A DNA stretch of 64,000 bases, from assembly GCF_036621415.1 (NCBI RefSeq), contig NZ_CP030941.1:620001-684000 (forward strand). Direction: 5' to 3'. Of this stretch, positions 1 through 8,842 are shown piece by piece. Every line of letters starts with the position of its first letter. Position 1 is the first letter of the stretch. This DNA is from Nitratireductor thuwali. GTDB lineage: Bacteria > Pseudomonadota > Alphaproteobacteria > Rhizobiales > Rhizobiaceae. The translations under genes were made by a program, and so were the position numbers. The notes beneath the pieces were generated by a model. The model saw nothing but the letters and a program-made list of their open reading frames with translations. It was not told the DNA's origin and searched no databases.

Positions 1-2219
1 TGGAATCGGTCCTCATACACCCGCTCTCCGGCCTCCTGTCGGCCTATGGCATCGGCCTTGCCACCGTGTCCGCCTCGCGCCAGAAAGCGCTGATCAAGCC
101 GCTGGCCGAGGAAGCTGTCACGGCCATCGAAGCCCAGATCGCCGAACTCCGCGCAGAAGTCATGAAGGAGCTCTTCGAGCAGGGCATCGCGGAAAAGGCG
201 ACCGAGTGGCGCGTGCGTCTCGAAGTGCGTTATGACGGCACCGACACCACGCTCTCCGTGCCTTTCGACGACAAATCCGTGGCCGCCACGAAGAAGGCTT
301 TCGAGGCCGCGCACAAGGCCCAGTTCGGCTTCGTCTACGATGACAAGCCCATGGTCGTGGAGGCCGTCGGCGTCGAGGGCGTGGACGCCCGCAAAGCCGG
401 ACCGGAAGAGCCCGAGCTTGCCGTCAACGACAACGAGCCCGAACCGCGCGAGACCCGCCGGATGTTCTGCGATGGCAAATGGCGCAAGGCCGGCAGCTTC
501 CGCCGCGAAGACCTAGCGCCCGGTGACCGCGTGCGCGGTCCGGCCCTGGTTATCGAGGACAATCAGACGATCGTGGTCGAGCCCGGCTGGCAGGCCGAGA
601 TCACCGCCCGCGACCACATTCTTCTGCGGCGCATCGAGAAGAAGCCGCGCCAGGCCGCACTCGGCACGGAGGCCGATCCGGTGATGCTGGAGGTCTTCAA
701 TAACCTCTTCATGTCGATCGCCGAGCAGATGGGCGTGACGCTCCAGAACACCGCCTATTCGGTCAACATCAAGGAGCGGCTGGACTTCTCCTGCGCCGTC
801 TTCGACCGCAACGGCGCACTTGTCGCCAACGCCCCGCACATGCCGGTGCATCTGGGCTCCATGGACCGCTCGGTGGAGACGATCATCCGCCTCAACGAGG
901 GCGACATTCATCCCGGCGACGTGTTTGCGCTGAACGCGCCCTATAACGGCGGCACGCACCTGCCGGACATAACGGTCGTGACCCCCGTATTTGACGCGGA
1001 AGGCAAGAATATCCTGTTCTACACCGCCTCGCGCGGCCACCACGCCGATGTCGGCGGCACGGCGCCCGGCTCCATGACGCCGCTCGCCACCAACGTGGAC
1101 GAGGAAGGTGTGCTGTTCGACAATTTCCGCCTCGTCGAGCGCGGCCGCTTCCGCGAGAAGGAACTGCACGAACTCCTGACCGATCACCCCTACCCGGCCC
1201 GCAACCCTCACCAGAACATCGCAGACCTCAAGGCTCAGATCGCGGCCAACGAGAAAGGCGTGGCCGAACTCAGGAAGATGGTCGAGAATTTCGGTCTCGA
1301 CGTGGTCGAGGCCTATATGGGCCACGTGCAGGACAACGCCGCCGAGAGCGTGCGCCGCGTGCTCCAGCGCCTGCCCGATCATTCCGAATACGAGTATCCG
1401 ACCGACACGGGCCAGATCATCAAGGTCAAGATCACGGTCGACCGGGAAAAGGGAGAGGCCACAGTCGATTTCACCGGCACCTCTCCCGTCATGAAGAACA
1501 ATTTCAATGCGCCCGAACCGGTCGCCCGCGCCGCCGTGCTTTACGCCTTCCGCGTGATGGTCGAGGGGTCTATTCCGATGAACGCAGGCTGCCTGCGGCC
1601 CATCAACATCATCATCCCGGAAGGCTGCATGCTGCGCCCTTCCTACCCGGCTGCGGTCGTCGCCGGCAATGTGGAGACCTCCCAGCACGTGACCAACGCG
1701 CTATTCGGCGCCATGAAGGCGCTCGCCAACAGCCAGGGCACGATGAACAACCTCACCTTCGGCAACGAAACCTACCAGTATTACGAAACGCTGTGCTCCG
1801 GCTCGCCCGCCGGCCGCATGAACGACGGCCGCGGTTTCCACGGCACCTCCGGCGTGCATGTCCACATGACCAATTCACGCCTCACCGACCCGGAAATCCT
1901 GGAACTGCGTTTCCCGGTACTGCTGGAGGACTTCCATATCCGGCAAGGCTCCGGCGGCAAGGGCAAGTGGAACGCCGGCGACGGCACCAGGCGCACCCTG
2001 CGCTTCCTCGAGACCATGGAGTGCGCGATCCTGTCTTCCCACCGCACGGTGCCGCCGCGCGGCCTGGAAGGCGGCGGCGACGGCCAGCTCGGCAAGACGC
2101 AGGTGCGCCGCAAGGACGGCACGGTTGAAACGCTGAAAGGTTGCGACCAGACCGTCGTCGAAGCGGGCGAAGCCGTCATTGTCACGACGCCGACGGCAGG
2201 AGGATTTGAGCGGCTGTGA
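1..2219 (+). CDS. 5-oxoprolinase / hydantoinase HyuA-HyuB fusion, C-terminal part
   Basis: This gene is cut by the left window edge. Its frame is open from base 3 and reads [15 protein letters not shown], a stretch typical of the end of the HyuA-type ATPase half of 5-oxoprolinase, so the GTG at 66 is internal. About 200 residues of HyuA tail are followed, from roughly base 650 ([17 protein letters not shown]), by a complete HyuB domain with [14 protein letters not shown] and the late [18 protein letters not shown] stretch. The enzyme class opens 5-oxoproline or related hydantoin rings with ATP in the cytoplasm. The full protein would be about 1200 residues. The exact substrate cannot be told from sequence; a hydantoinase is the alternative. 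Confidence 0.92.
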   Translation, partial: ESVLIHPLSGLLSAYGIGLATVSASRQKALIKPLAEEAVTAIEAQIAELRAEVMKELFEQGIAEKATEWRVRLEVRYDGTDTTLSVPFDDKSVAATKKAFEAAHKAQFGFVYDDKPMVVEAVGVEGVDARKAGPEEPELAVNDNEPEPRETRRMFCDGKWRKAGSFRREDLAPGDRVRGPALVIEDNQTIVVEPGWQAEITARDHILLRRIEKKPRQAALGTEADPVMLEVFNNLFMSIAEQMGVTLQNTAYSVNIKERLDFSCAVFDRNGALVANAPHMPVHLGSMDRSVETIIRLNEGDIHPGDVFALNAPYNGGTHLPDITVVTPVFDAEGKNILFYTASRGHHADVGGTAPGSMTPLATNVDEEGVLFDNFRLVERGRFREKELHELLTDHPYPARNPHQNIADLKAQIAANEKGVAELRKMVENFGLDVVEAYMGHVQDNAAESVRRVLQRLPDHSEYEYPTDTGQIIKVKITVDREKGEATVDFTGTSPVMKNNFNAPEPVARAAVLYAFRVMVEGSIPMNAGCLRPINIIIPEGCMLRPSYPAAVVAGNVETSQHVTNALFGAMKALANSQGTMNNLTFGNETYQYYETLCSGSPAGRMNDGRGFHGTSGVHVHMTNSRLTDPEILELRFPVLLEDFHIRQGSGGKGKWNAGDGTRRTLRFLETMECAILSSHRTVPPRGLEGGGDGQLGKTQVRRKDGTVETLKGCDQTVVEAGEAVIVTTPTAGGFERL

Positions 2220-2237
2220 TCGGACGCGAGAAGTCCT

Positions 2238-2266
2238 TCATCAGCTCTGAGATGCAGAGCTGATGA
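2238..2266 (+). terminator. stem-loop after the 5-oxoprolinase gene
   Basis: A perfect 11-bp inverted repeat (TCATCAGCTCT / AGAGCTGATGA) with a 7-nt loop begins 18 bases after the stop codon. No T-run follows, so it may be a weak or Rho-assisted terminator or an mRNA 3' end stabiliser. Confidence 0.5.
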
Positions 2267-2314
2267 CAGGCGGTGCGTTCGGTCCCGTCGCCTTCTCCAC
2301 ATCGCCGTCACAGA

Positions 2315-2343
2315 CCGTCACATCGCCTTCAACCGCCTGTCAT
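2315..2343 (+). promoter_or_regulatory. Pho-box-like triple direct repeat before btaA
   Basis: Three 7-mers in exact 11-bp register are seen: CCGTCAC (2315), CCTTCAA (2326) and CTGTCAT (2337). The PhoB recognition unit is CTGTCAT repeated every 11 bp. The last unit is a perfect match, the first matches 5 of 7 and the middle 4 of 7. A further CCGTCAC at 2305 is 10 bp out. The element ends 45 bp before the btaA start. Betaine-lipid synthesis is known to be PhoB-dependent in rhizobia, which fits. Confidence 0.6.
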
Positions 2344-2388
2344 GGATTTCCGCTAGCCCCTTGGAAAGCGTCCACGGGGAAATCTCCC

Positions 2389-3636
2389 ATGACTGACCTT
2401 TCCGCCGATATCGGCCTTTCCTCCCGCCGCCGCATCGGCAGCGCCGTCTACCAGAACGGCGTATTGACGAAAGCCGGGCTGTCGGAACGTCTCTTCGCGC
2501 TGCTCTTTTCCGGCCTGGTCTATCCGCAGATATGGGAAGATCCGGACGTCGACATGGAGGCGATGGCGCTTGGCGAAGGCCATCGCGTCGTCACCATCGC
2601 CTCGGGCGGCTGTAACGTGTTGGCCTATCTCACGCGAACGCCGGCAAGGATCGACGTGGTCGACCTCAACGGCGCCCATATCGCCCTCAATAGGCTCAAG
2701 CTCGCCGCCTTCCGCGCCCTTCCCTCGCCCGCCGACCTGCGGCGCTTCTTCGGCGAGCCGGGCAATCGGGCCAACACGGAAGCCTACGACCGCTTCATCG
2801 CGCCGACGCTCGACGCGCGGTCCCGCCGCTACTGGGAGAAGCGCGATCTCCTCGGCCGCCGGCGGATCGAGGCATTTGGCCGCAATTTCTATCATTCCGG
2901 CCTGCTCGGCTTCTTCATCGCGGCGGGCCACCGCGTCGCCAGGCTGCACGGCGTCGATCCCGCCGGCATCATGGAGGCCGGCAATCTGCGCGAGCAGCGC
3001 CGCTTCTTCGAGGACCGGCTGAGGCCGCTTTTCGACAAGCCCTTCGTCCGCTGGGCGACATCCCGAAAGGCCTCCCTCTTCGGGCTCGGCATACCGCCAG
3101 CGCAGTACGACGCCCTCATCACTTCGGGCAACGGCACCATGGCGGAGGTCCTGTGCGCAAGACTCGAAAAGCTCGCCTGCCATTTCCCGCTAAAGAACAA
3201 TTATTTCGCGTGGCAGGCTTTCGCCAGGCGCTATCCCCGCGAGGGAGAAGCGACCCTGCCGGCTTATCTGCAGCGCGAGAATTTCAACACCATTCGCGCC
3301 AATGCCGGCCGTGCGGTCGTGCACCATGCAAATCTCATCGAACTTCTGGCCGCCAAACCAGCCGGCAGCGTCGACCGCTTCGTGCTGCTGGACGCACAGG
3401 ACTGGATGAGCGACGATCAGCTCAACGCCCTCTGGTCGGAAATCACCCGCACCGCAGCACCCGGTGCCCGCGTCATCTTCCGCACCGCCGCCCAGCCCAC
3501 GCTCCTGCCCGGCCGCGTTTCCGAAGGGCTGCTCGCCCAATGGGGCTATGATTTCGTGCGTTCCCGCGAACTCTCGGCCCGCGACCGCTCCGCGATCTAT
3601 GGCGGCTTCCATCTTTACGTGAAGAAGAGCGCATGA
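2389..3636 (+). CDS. btaA: S-adenosylmethionine:diacylglycerol 3-amino-3-carboxypropyltransferase (BtaA, DUF3419)
   Basis: The product is 415 aa and matches the BtaA/DUF3419 family across its length (YPQIWEDPDVDMEA near the N-terminus, VTIASGGCNVLAYL as the SAM-binding loop, VVDLNGAHIALN after it). BtaA moves the aminobutyryl group of SAM onto diacylglycerol, the first step to the phosphorus-free membrane lipid DGTS. The frame stays open upstream to 2263, but that would put the coding region across the Pho-box-like repeat. The ATG at 2389 starts the conserved protein. The stop overlaps the btaB start by ATGA, so the two are translationally coupled. Regulation by phosphate limitation is inferred from the upstream repeat. 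Confidence 0.92.
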   Translation: MTDLSADIGLSSRRRIGSAVYQNGVLTKAGLSERLFALLFSGLVYPQIWEDPDVDMEAMALGEGHRVVTIASGGCNVLAYLTRTPARIDVVDLNGAHIALNRLKLAAFRALPSPADLRRFFGEPGNRANTEAYDRFIAPTLDARSRRYWEKRDLLGRRRIEAFGRNFYHSGLLGFFIAAGHRVARLHGVDPAGIMEAGNLREQRRFFEDRLRPLFDKPFVRWATSRKASLFGLGIPPAQYDALITSGNGTMAEVLCARLEKLACHFPLKNNYFAWQAFARRYPREGEATLPAYLQRENFNTIRANAGRAVVHHANLIELLAAKPAGSVDRFVLLDAQDWMSDDQLNALWSEITRTAAPGARVIFRTAAQPTLLPGRVSEGLLAQWGYDFVRSRELSARDRSAIYGGFHLYVKKSA

Positions 3637-4295
3637 GCTTCACCGCCGAAACGGATTCCCATGCGCGCCTGATGGATGGCGTCTATCGGCATCAACGTCA
3701 CATCTATGACATCACGCGGAAATTCTACCTTCTTGGCCGGGACCGCCTGATCGCCGACCTTGCCTTGCGGAACGAGGACACGGTGCTGGAACTGGGCTGC
3801 GGCACCGGCCGCAATCTCTCGCTCGCCGCCGCACGTTACCCGGGAGCCCGGTTCTTCGGCATCGACATATCGGGTGAAATGCTCGCGACCGCGCGCAAGC
3901 GGATGCAGCGCGAACACATCGATGGCATCGTCACCCTGGCCGAGGGGGACGCGGCCGGTTTCGACGCCCAAGTCCTGTTCGGCGGCTCCCGTTTCGACCG
4001 CGTGTTCCTGTCCTACGCCGTCTCGATGATTCCGCCGTGGCGCGAGGCAATCCACGCAGGTCTCGACGCCGTCGCACCGGGCGGCACGCTCCACATCGTC
4101 GACTTCGGACGGCAGGAGCATCTTCCATCCGCGTTCCGCTGGGTCCTGCGACGCTGGCTTGCCGCATTCCATGTCGAGCCACGCGACGCGCTGCGCGGGT
4201 TTCTTGAATCGGAATGCCAACGCCGCGGCGCAAGCCTCCGTTTTGAATCGCTTTTCGGCGGCTATGCCGTCATGGCGAGAATCGCGGTTTCATGA
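3633..4295 (+). CDS. btaB: diacylglycerylhomoserine N-methyltransferase (BtaB)
   Basis: The product is a 220-aa class I SAM-dependent methyltransferase with motif I VLELGCGTGRNL near residue 50 and a motif II acidic loop (FFGIDISGEML). BtaB trimethylates the amine made by BtaA to finish the betaine lipid DGTS. The assignment comes from the fold plus the four-base ATGA overlap with btaA, the standard bta arrangement. The fold alone would only say methyltransferase. Cytoplasmic, acting at the inner membrane face. Confidence 0.88.
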   Translation: MSFTAETDSHARLMDGVYRHQRHIYDITRKFYLLGRDRLIADLALRNEDTVLELGCGTGRNLSLAAARYPGARFFGIDISGEMLATARKRMQREHIDGIVTLAEGDAAGFDAQVLFGGSRFDRVFLSYAVSMIPPWREAIHAGLDAVAPGGTLHIVDFGRQEHLPSAFRWVLRRWLAAFHVEPRDALRGFLESECQRRGASLRFESLFGGYAVMARIAVS

Positions 4296-4373
4296 CACCC
4301 TGAACGCCGCACCGCGTTTTCCAAATGTTCATCAACTGTGCCTAGCCTTGTGCCGGCAATAAAGGGGCAGTGC

Positions 4374-5249
4374 ATGGTGGAAGCCGGTCTTGCAATCAAT
4401 CTCGGCCTGCCGGCCGCGCTCTTCATTATCATGCTGGGGCTCGGCCTCTCGTTGCGGCTCGACGATTTCGTCCGCATCCTGGCCAGGCCCCGGCCCGTGA
4501 TCGTCGGGCTTGCCTGCCAGGCCGTCGTCCTGCCGCTAATCTGCCTTGCCATGGTCACGGCCTCCGATCTGCCGCCGGCGGTCGCGGTCGGCATGATGCT
4601 GCTGGCGGCAAGCCCGGGCGGCACGTCCAGTTCGCTTTTCACCCATCTTGCCGGCGGAGACGTCGCGCTCAGCATCACTCTGGCGGCGATCAATTCGGTT
4701 CTTGCGATGGCGACCGTGCCGATCATAGCAAATGGATCGCTGCTCCTGTTCTACGGGCGCACCGAAGCGGTGACGCTGGACCTCTTCCAGGTCCTGCAGT
4801 TCTTTCTGATCGCCATCGTTCCGGCCATGATCGGCGTATTCATCCGCAGCCGCCATCCTGGCCTGGCCCGTCGCCTCGAGCGGCCCGTCCGGCTGCTGGC
4901 GACCTTGTTCCTGCTCGCGGTGGTGGGCTTCGCCCTGGTCAGCCACTGGGACGTCGTTCTGGAGTGGGGTCCGGTCGTCGGCGGCACCGCGCTTGCCTTC
5001 AACCTCGTCAGCCTCGCTGTCGGCTACTACGTGCCGCTCCTGTTTGGCATCGAACAGCGCCAGGCGATTGCCATCGCCATGGCCATCGCCATCCATAATG
5101 CCGCGCTGGTGATCACCCTGGCGGTCAGCGAGACGATGCTGAACAATTCCGAAATGGCCATTCCGCCCGCCCTGTACGGATTGATCGCCTACGGGACAGG
5201 GGCGCTCGCCATCTGGCTTTACAATACGCGGCTGCGCCTGGCGCAGTAA
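4374..5249 (+). CDS. bile acid:sodium symporter (BASS/SBF) family transporter
   Basis: The product is 291 aa and almost wholly hydrophobic, with nine or ten predicted membrane segments. The SBF-family stretch LLAASPGGTSSSLFTHLAGGDVALS lies around residues 80-105. Members carry bile acids, pantoate, pyruvate or other organic anions with sodium; the substrate here is unknown. The ATG at 4374 was chosen over the one at 4338 because AAAGGGGCAG just upstream can serve as ribosome binding site and the protein then begins directly before the first membrane helix. The gene follows btaB by 78 bp and points towards a convergent hydrolase gene. Confidence 0.82.
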   Translation: MVEAGLAINLGLPAALFIIMLGLGLSLRLDDFVRILARPRPVIVGLACQAVVLPLICLAMVTASDLPPAVAVGMMLLAASPGGTSSSLFTHLAGGDVALSITLAAINSVLAMATVPIIANGSLLLFYGRTEAVTLDLFQVLQFFLIAIVPAMIGVFIRSRHPGLARRLERPVRLLATLFLLAVVGFALVSHWDVVLEWGPVVGGTALAFNLVSLAVGYYVPLLFGIEQRQAIAIAMAIAIHNAALVITLAVSETMLNNSEMAIPPALYGLIAYGTGALAIWLYNTRLRLAQ

Positions 5250-5293
5250 TTGGCCCGCCCGCCACCTCCAGCGCCGTTGCAGAGCGCACCGTC

Positions 5294-6700
5294 CTATTCG
5301 CCCTCGCGGCTGGCTCGGCCGAGCGCCTTGACAACGGCCTCCACCAGCACCTGCGGCTTATAGCCGAGTTTCATCGGAGTCAGCCCCATGCGCAGGACCA
5401 CGAGGCGGCGCGAAGGAATGACCGTCATCGTCTGCCCGTCATGACCGAGCAGCCAGTAGGCATCCTCCGGCAGTTCATAGCCCGCGTCCGGTTCCTCGTC
5501 CCGCGGCCGGTCGATACGCGGGCCGTGCAGCCAGAGGTGCCGGCCGTATTCGCCGCCGGAAGCCCTTGTTGGTGTGCGCATCCAGTCGACCCAACCGGCC
5601 GGCAGGATGCGCGTGCCCTGCCATACCCCATCATCGAGCAGGAACTGCCCGAACCGCGCCCAGTCCCTTGCAGAGGCATAGAGATAGGACGAGCCGACAA
5701 AGGTTCCCCTGGCATCCGTCTCCAGCACGGCGCTCGACATGCCGAGCGGACCAAAAAGCGCCTTGGCCGGCCAATCGAGTGCCTCCCGGGGATCCTCGAA
5801 AGCGTTCTGCCATATCCGCGACAACAAAAGGCTGGTGCCACTCGAATAGCTGAAGGCCTCGCCCGGCGCCGCCACCAGGGGCTTGCCGACCGGCACCGAG
5901 ACCGAATCCGGCTCCAGATAGAGCATGCGCGTCACGTCGGTGACGTTGCCGTAGCTCTCGTTGAACTGCAGGCCGCTTTCCATTCCCAGAAGGTTGGCAA
6001 TTGTGATTTTCGACCTGTCATCGCCTTCCCACTGCGGCAGCAGACTGTCCTGCTCCACGGAAAGCCGGCCCTCGCGCACCAGTGTGCCGACGATCGCCGC
6101 CGTAACCGTCTTGGTCATCGACCAGCCCAGCAGCGGCTGATCGAAACGGGCCACATCGTCTCCATAGCGCTCGCCGATGATGCGGCCGTCGCGGACGACC
6201 ACGACCGCGCGCATCCCCGGCCCGGTGATTTCGGGATCATCCAGCGCCGCCGCCAGCGCCGCATTGTCTGAAGCGCTTATTGCCAGCCCGTCGGGCCATG
6301 GTTCCGTGCCGCTTACCCGCTCGGCTCCACTTGCCGCCGAATGCGCCGCGGCCGCCAGGTCGCCATCGGGCACCGCAGCGCATCCCGTTCCCCGGCGGAA
6401 CACGGCAAGCCCATCGCCGAAGAGGCTGAAAAGCCCAGCCCGCACGGTGGCGTCGGACGCATCGATACGAACCCTCATCAGACGCAGCAAGGGATGGCCC
6501 GGCGCCTGAACGTCTTTCGCCAGCACCGATTCAGGGTCTCGCCCGGCAATGAAGACATTGGAGCAGACGATCTTGGCCGCATAGCCGGAACCCACACGTA
6601 TGAGATCGGGCGGTGCGAGATAGAGCCAGAGCAAAACGGCAACCAATAACGCCGCGACAATGCCGGCAGCCCATTTCAAGCCGATCCAGATTTTCCGCAA
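5294..6700 (-). CDS. membrane-anchored serine hydrolase of the beta-lactamase (class C) family
   Basis: From a TTG start at 6700 the product is 468 aa, with an N-terminal membrane anchor (WAAGIVAALLVAVLLWLYL) and a beta-lactamase-like domain. The SxxK motif SMTK sits in LGWSMTKTVTAAIVG, followed by a YSSGT motif of the YxN/YSS type and a C-terminal LLGHDGQ in place of KTG. Such proteins are periplasmic esterases, carboxypeptidases or 6-aminohexanoate-dimer hydrolase-like enzymes; true beta-lactamase activity is not implied. The TTG has AGGAG 9 bases upstream. An ATG at 6790 is in frame but would run into the promoter region of the divergent lysozyme gene. Confidence 0.85.
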   Translation of the reverse strand: MRKIWIGLKWAAGIVAALLVAVLLWLYLAPPDLIRVGSGYAAKIVCSNVFIAGRDPESVLAKDVQAPGHPLLRLMRVRIDASDATVRAGLFSLFGDGLAVFRRGTGCAAVPDGDLAAAAHSAASGAERVSGTEPWPDGLAISASDNAALAAALDDPEITGPGMRAVVVVRDGRIIGERYGDDVARFDQPLLGWSMTKTVTAAIVGTLVREGRLSVEQDSLLPQWEGDDRSKITIANLLGMESGLQFNESYGNVTDVTRMLYLEPDSVSVPVGKPLVAAPGEAFSYSSGTSLLLSRIWQNAFEDPREALDWPAKALFGPLGMSSAVLETDARGTFVGSSYLYASARDWARFGQFLLDDGVWQGTRILPAGWVDWMRTPTRASGGEYGRHLWLHGPRIDRPRDEEPDAGYELPEDAYWLLGHDGQTMTVIPSRRLVVLRMGLTPMKLGYKPQVLVEAVVKALGRASREGE

Positions 6701-6808
6701 GCCGGCTTCTCCTATCTGGCGGGAGCGATCGCGATCCGCGCCATGGCCTCGCCCATCTCCCATGGTGTAGGAATATGCGTTGATTCGCACCGGGGAGCTT
6801 GGCGCATC

Positions 6809-7600
6809 ATGCGGATTCTCGCAGTCATCCTTATGACGCTCGCGCTTGGCGCCTGCACGAGCGGCAGCTACGATCTGGCGGACCTTGTGCCGGTGTCTGC
6901 CTCACCCTCCAAGGGTCCGCGCTTCGGCGACAACGACCCCCACGAATGGGCCGGTCGTGCACCGTGGACCTACGCCATCCACGGCACCGATGTTTCCAAG
7001 TACCAGCGCGACGTCGACTGGGCCAAAGTGGGCCGATCCGGCATCTCCTTCGCCTTCATCAAGGCCACCGAAGGCGGCGACCGGGTGGACGAGGCCTTCC
7101 GCCGCAACTGGAACGGCGCGAAGGCGGCAGGCATACCCCGCGCCGCCTATCATTTCTACTATTTCTGCCGGCCGGCCATCGAGCAGGCCCGCTGGTTCAT
7201 CGCCAACGTGCCGCGCGATCCCAGCGCGCTGCCGCCGGTCCTGGACATGGAATGGAACCCCTTCTCGCCGACCTGCACGATCCGCCCGCCGGCGGAAAAA
7301 GTGCGCGCGGAAATGCAGGTCTTCCTCGACGCCATCGAGCGCCACTACGGCAAGCGCCCGATCATCTACACCTCGATAGACTTCTTCGATGACAATGGCC
7401 TGTGGCGCTTCAAGGGAAATCCCTTCTGGCTTCGTTCGGTCGCCGGTCATCCTGATGACAAATATGGCGGGCACCCCTGGGTCTTCTGGCAGTACACCGG
7501 AACGGGCGTCATTCCCGGCATCGAGGGCAACGCGGACATCAACGTCTTCAACGGTGATGCAAGCGCCTGGCAAAAGTGGCTCAAGGCCCAGGCCGGCTAA
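6809..7600 (+). CDS. lipoprotein glycoside hydrolase family 25 (lysozyme-like muramidase)
   Basis: The product is 263 aa, with a signal peptide ending in the lipobox LGAC (Cys16), so it should be lipid-anchored after export. The GH25 fold is recognisable from GTDVSKYQ (Asp61), FAFIKATEG, AAYHFYYF and the catalytic DMEWN (Asp146/Glu148). The family cleaves the MurNAc-GlcNAc bond of peptidoglycan. The start at 6809 gives the signal peptide; a longer in-frame start at 6743 would bury it. A lytic transglycosylase gene follows 20 bp later, so the two probably form a cell-wall remodelling operon. Confidence 0.9.
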   Translation: MRILAVILMTLALGACTSGSYDLADLVPVSASPSKGPRFGDNDPHEWAGRAPWTYAIHGTDVSKYQRDVDWAKVGRSGISFAFIKATEGGDRVDEAFRRNWNGAKAAGIPRAAYHFYYFCRPAIEQARWFIANVPRDPSALPPVLDMEWNPFSPTCTIRPPAEKVRAEMQVFLDAIERHYGKRPIIYTSIDFFDDNGLWRFKGNPFWLRSVAGHPDDKYGGHPWVFWQYTGTGVIPGIEGNADINVFNGDASAWQKWLKAQAG

Positions 7601-7620
7601 TGGGCAAGAAGGAGTGAAAA

Positions 7621-8799
7621 ATGGATTTGCGAACACCGCTTTTCGGTCTGGCGCTGGCTTTCGGCATGCCTGCCGCGGCATCAGCCCAGCAGTGCGGCGG
7701 CGATTTCGGCGCGTGGCGGGCTGGAGTCGAGGCTGAAGCAGCCAGCCAGGGCGTCGGCCAGCGCGGCCTTTCCGCGCTCAGCCAAGCCCGCCTCGACCAG
7801 AACGTGCTCAGCCGCGACCGCGCCCAAGGCGTCTTCACCCAGAATTTCCGCGAGTTCGCAGGCCGCATGATCAACGACTACCGCCTGACGCACGGCCGGG
7901 CCAACCTCCAAAAATATTCCGACACCTTTGCCCGCGCTGAAAGCGAGTTCGGCGTACCGGGTCCCGTCATCGCCTCTTTCTGGGCGCTCGAAACCGATTT
8001 CGGCGCCGTCCAAGGCGACTTCAGCACGCTCAACGCACTGGCGACGCTGGCCCATGATTGCCGCCGCCCCGAACTTTTCCGCCCGGAACTGATCGCGCTC
8101 CTGAAGCTGATCGACCAGAGCGTCGTCGACGCCGGCGTCACCGGCGCGTGGGCCGGAGAAATCGGCCAGCTTCAGATGCTGCCAACGGACTATCTGGAAA
8201 AGGGGATGGACGGCGACGGCGACGGCCGCGTCGACCTTAAAGGCAGCGCTCCCGACGCCATCCTGACCGCCGCCAGGGCCATCGGCGAACTCGGTTGGAA
8301 GCCGGGCCAGCCTTGGCTCGACGAAGTGCGCGTTCCGGCAAACCTGCCCTGGGCCGAAACGGGACTCATCTCCAGCCTTCCGCGCTCGGCGTGGTCCCGT
8401 CTCGGGGTGACCTCGCGCAGCGGCGAACCGCTTCCCGCCGACGAACTTCCGGCCCGTCTAATCCTGCCCATGGGCCACAAGGGACCGGCATTCCTGGCCT
8501 ATGACAATTTCGACATCTATCTGGAATGGAACCAGTCGCTCATCTACACGCTCACCGCCGCCCACCTTGCCGCCCGGCTGGCAGGCGCGCCCGCCTTCGA
8601 TCCGAGACAGCCCGAGCCCGGCCTTGAGCCGGAGGCCATGAAGCTTTTGCAGCAAAAGCTGGCCGACAGGGGATATGACGTCGGCGGCATCGACGGCATT
8701 CTGGGCCTCAACACCCGCCTTGCGGTACGCCAGGAGCAGCTTCGCCTCGGCCTGCCCGCCGATGGCTGGCCGACACCGACGCTTTTGGCGAACCTTTAG
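7621..8799 (+). CDS. lytic murein transglycosylase (MltB/SLT_2 family) with peptidoglycan-binding domain
   Basis: The product is 392 aa with a cleavable signal peptide ending AAASA-QQ. The SLT_2 catalytic domain spans about residues 25-320, with catalytic Glu124 in FWALETDFG. A PG_binding_1 domain (LLQQKLADRGYDVGGIDGILG) follows at about 335-390. The enzyme cuts glycan strands to 1,6-anhydro ends in the periplasm. The start has GAAGGAG close upstream. It pairs with the GH25 lipoprotein gene just before it. Confidence 0.93.
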   Translation: MDLRTPLFGLALAFGMPAAASAQQCGGDFGAWRAGVEAEAASQGVGQRGLSALSQARLDQNVLSRDRAQGVFTQNFREFAGRMINDYRLTHGRANLQKYSDTFARAESEFGVPGPVIASFWALETDFGAVQGDFSTLNALATLAHDCRRPELFRPELIALLKLIDQSVVDAGVTGAWAGEIGQLQMLPTDYLEKGMDGDGDGRVDLKGSAPDAILTAARAIGELGWKPGQPWLDEVRVPANLPWAETGLISSLPRSAWSRLGVTSRSGEPLPADELPARLILPMGHKGPAFLAYDNFDIYLEWNQSLIYTLTAAHLAARLAGAPAFDPRQPEPGLEPEAMKLLQQKLADRGYDVGGIDGILGLNTRLAVRQEQLRLGLPADGWPTPTLLANL

Positions 8800-8816
8800 A
8801 TAGAGTAGCGGCAGCT

Positions 8817-8838
8817 CGTGCGCCCGCTCGGGCGCACG
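8817..8838. terminator. hairpin between convergent genes
   Basis: CGTGCGCCC and GGGCGCACG form a perfect 9-bp stem around a GCTC tetraloop. It sits between the stops of the transglycosylase (+) and antiporter (-) genes and is well placed as a bidirectional terminator. Neither side has a T-run. Confidence 0.55.
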
Positions 8839-8842
8839 GCAG

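Noticed and set aside
2263..2388. Upstream ATG extension of btaA by 42 codons
   Set aside because: It would place the coding region over the Pho-box-like repeat and adds residues with no family similarity.
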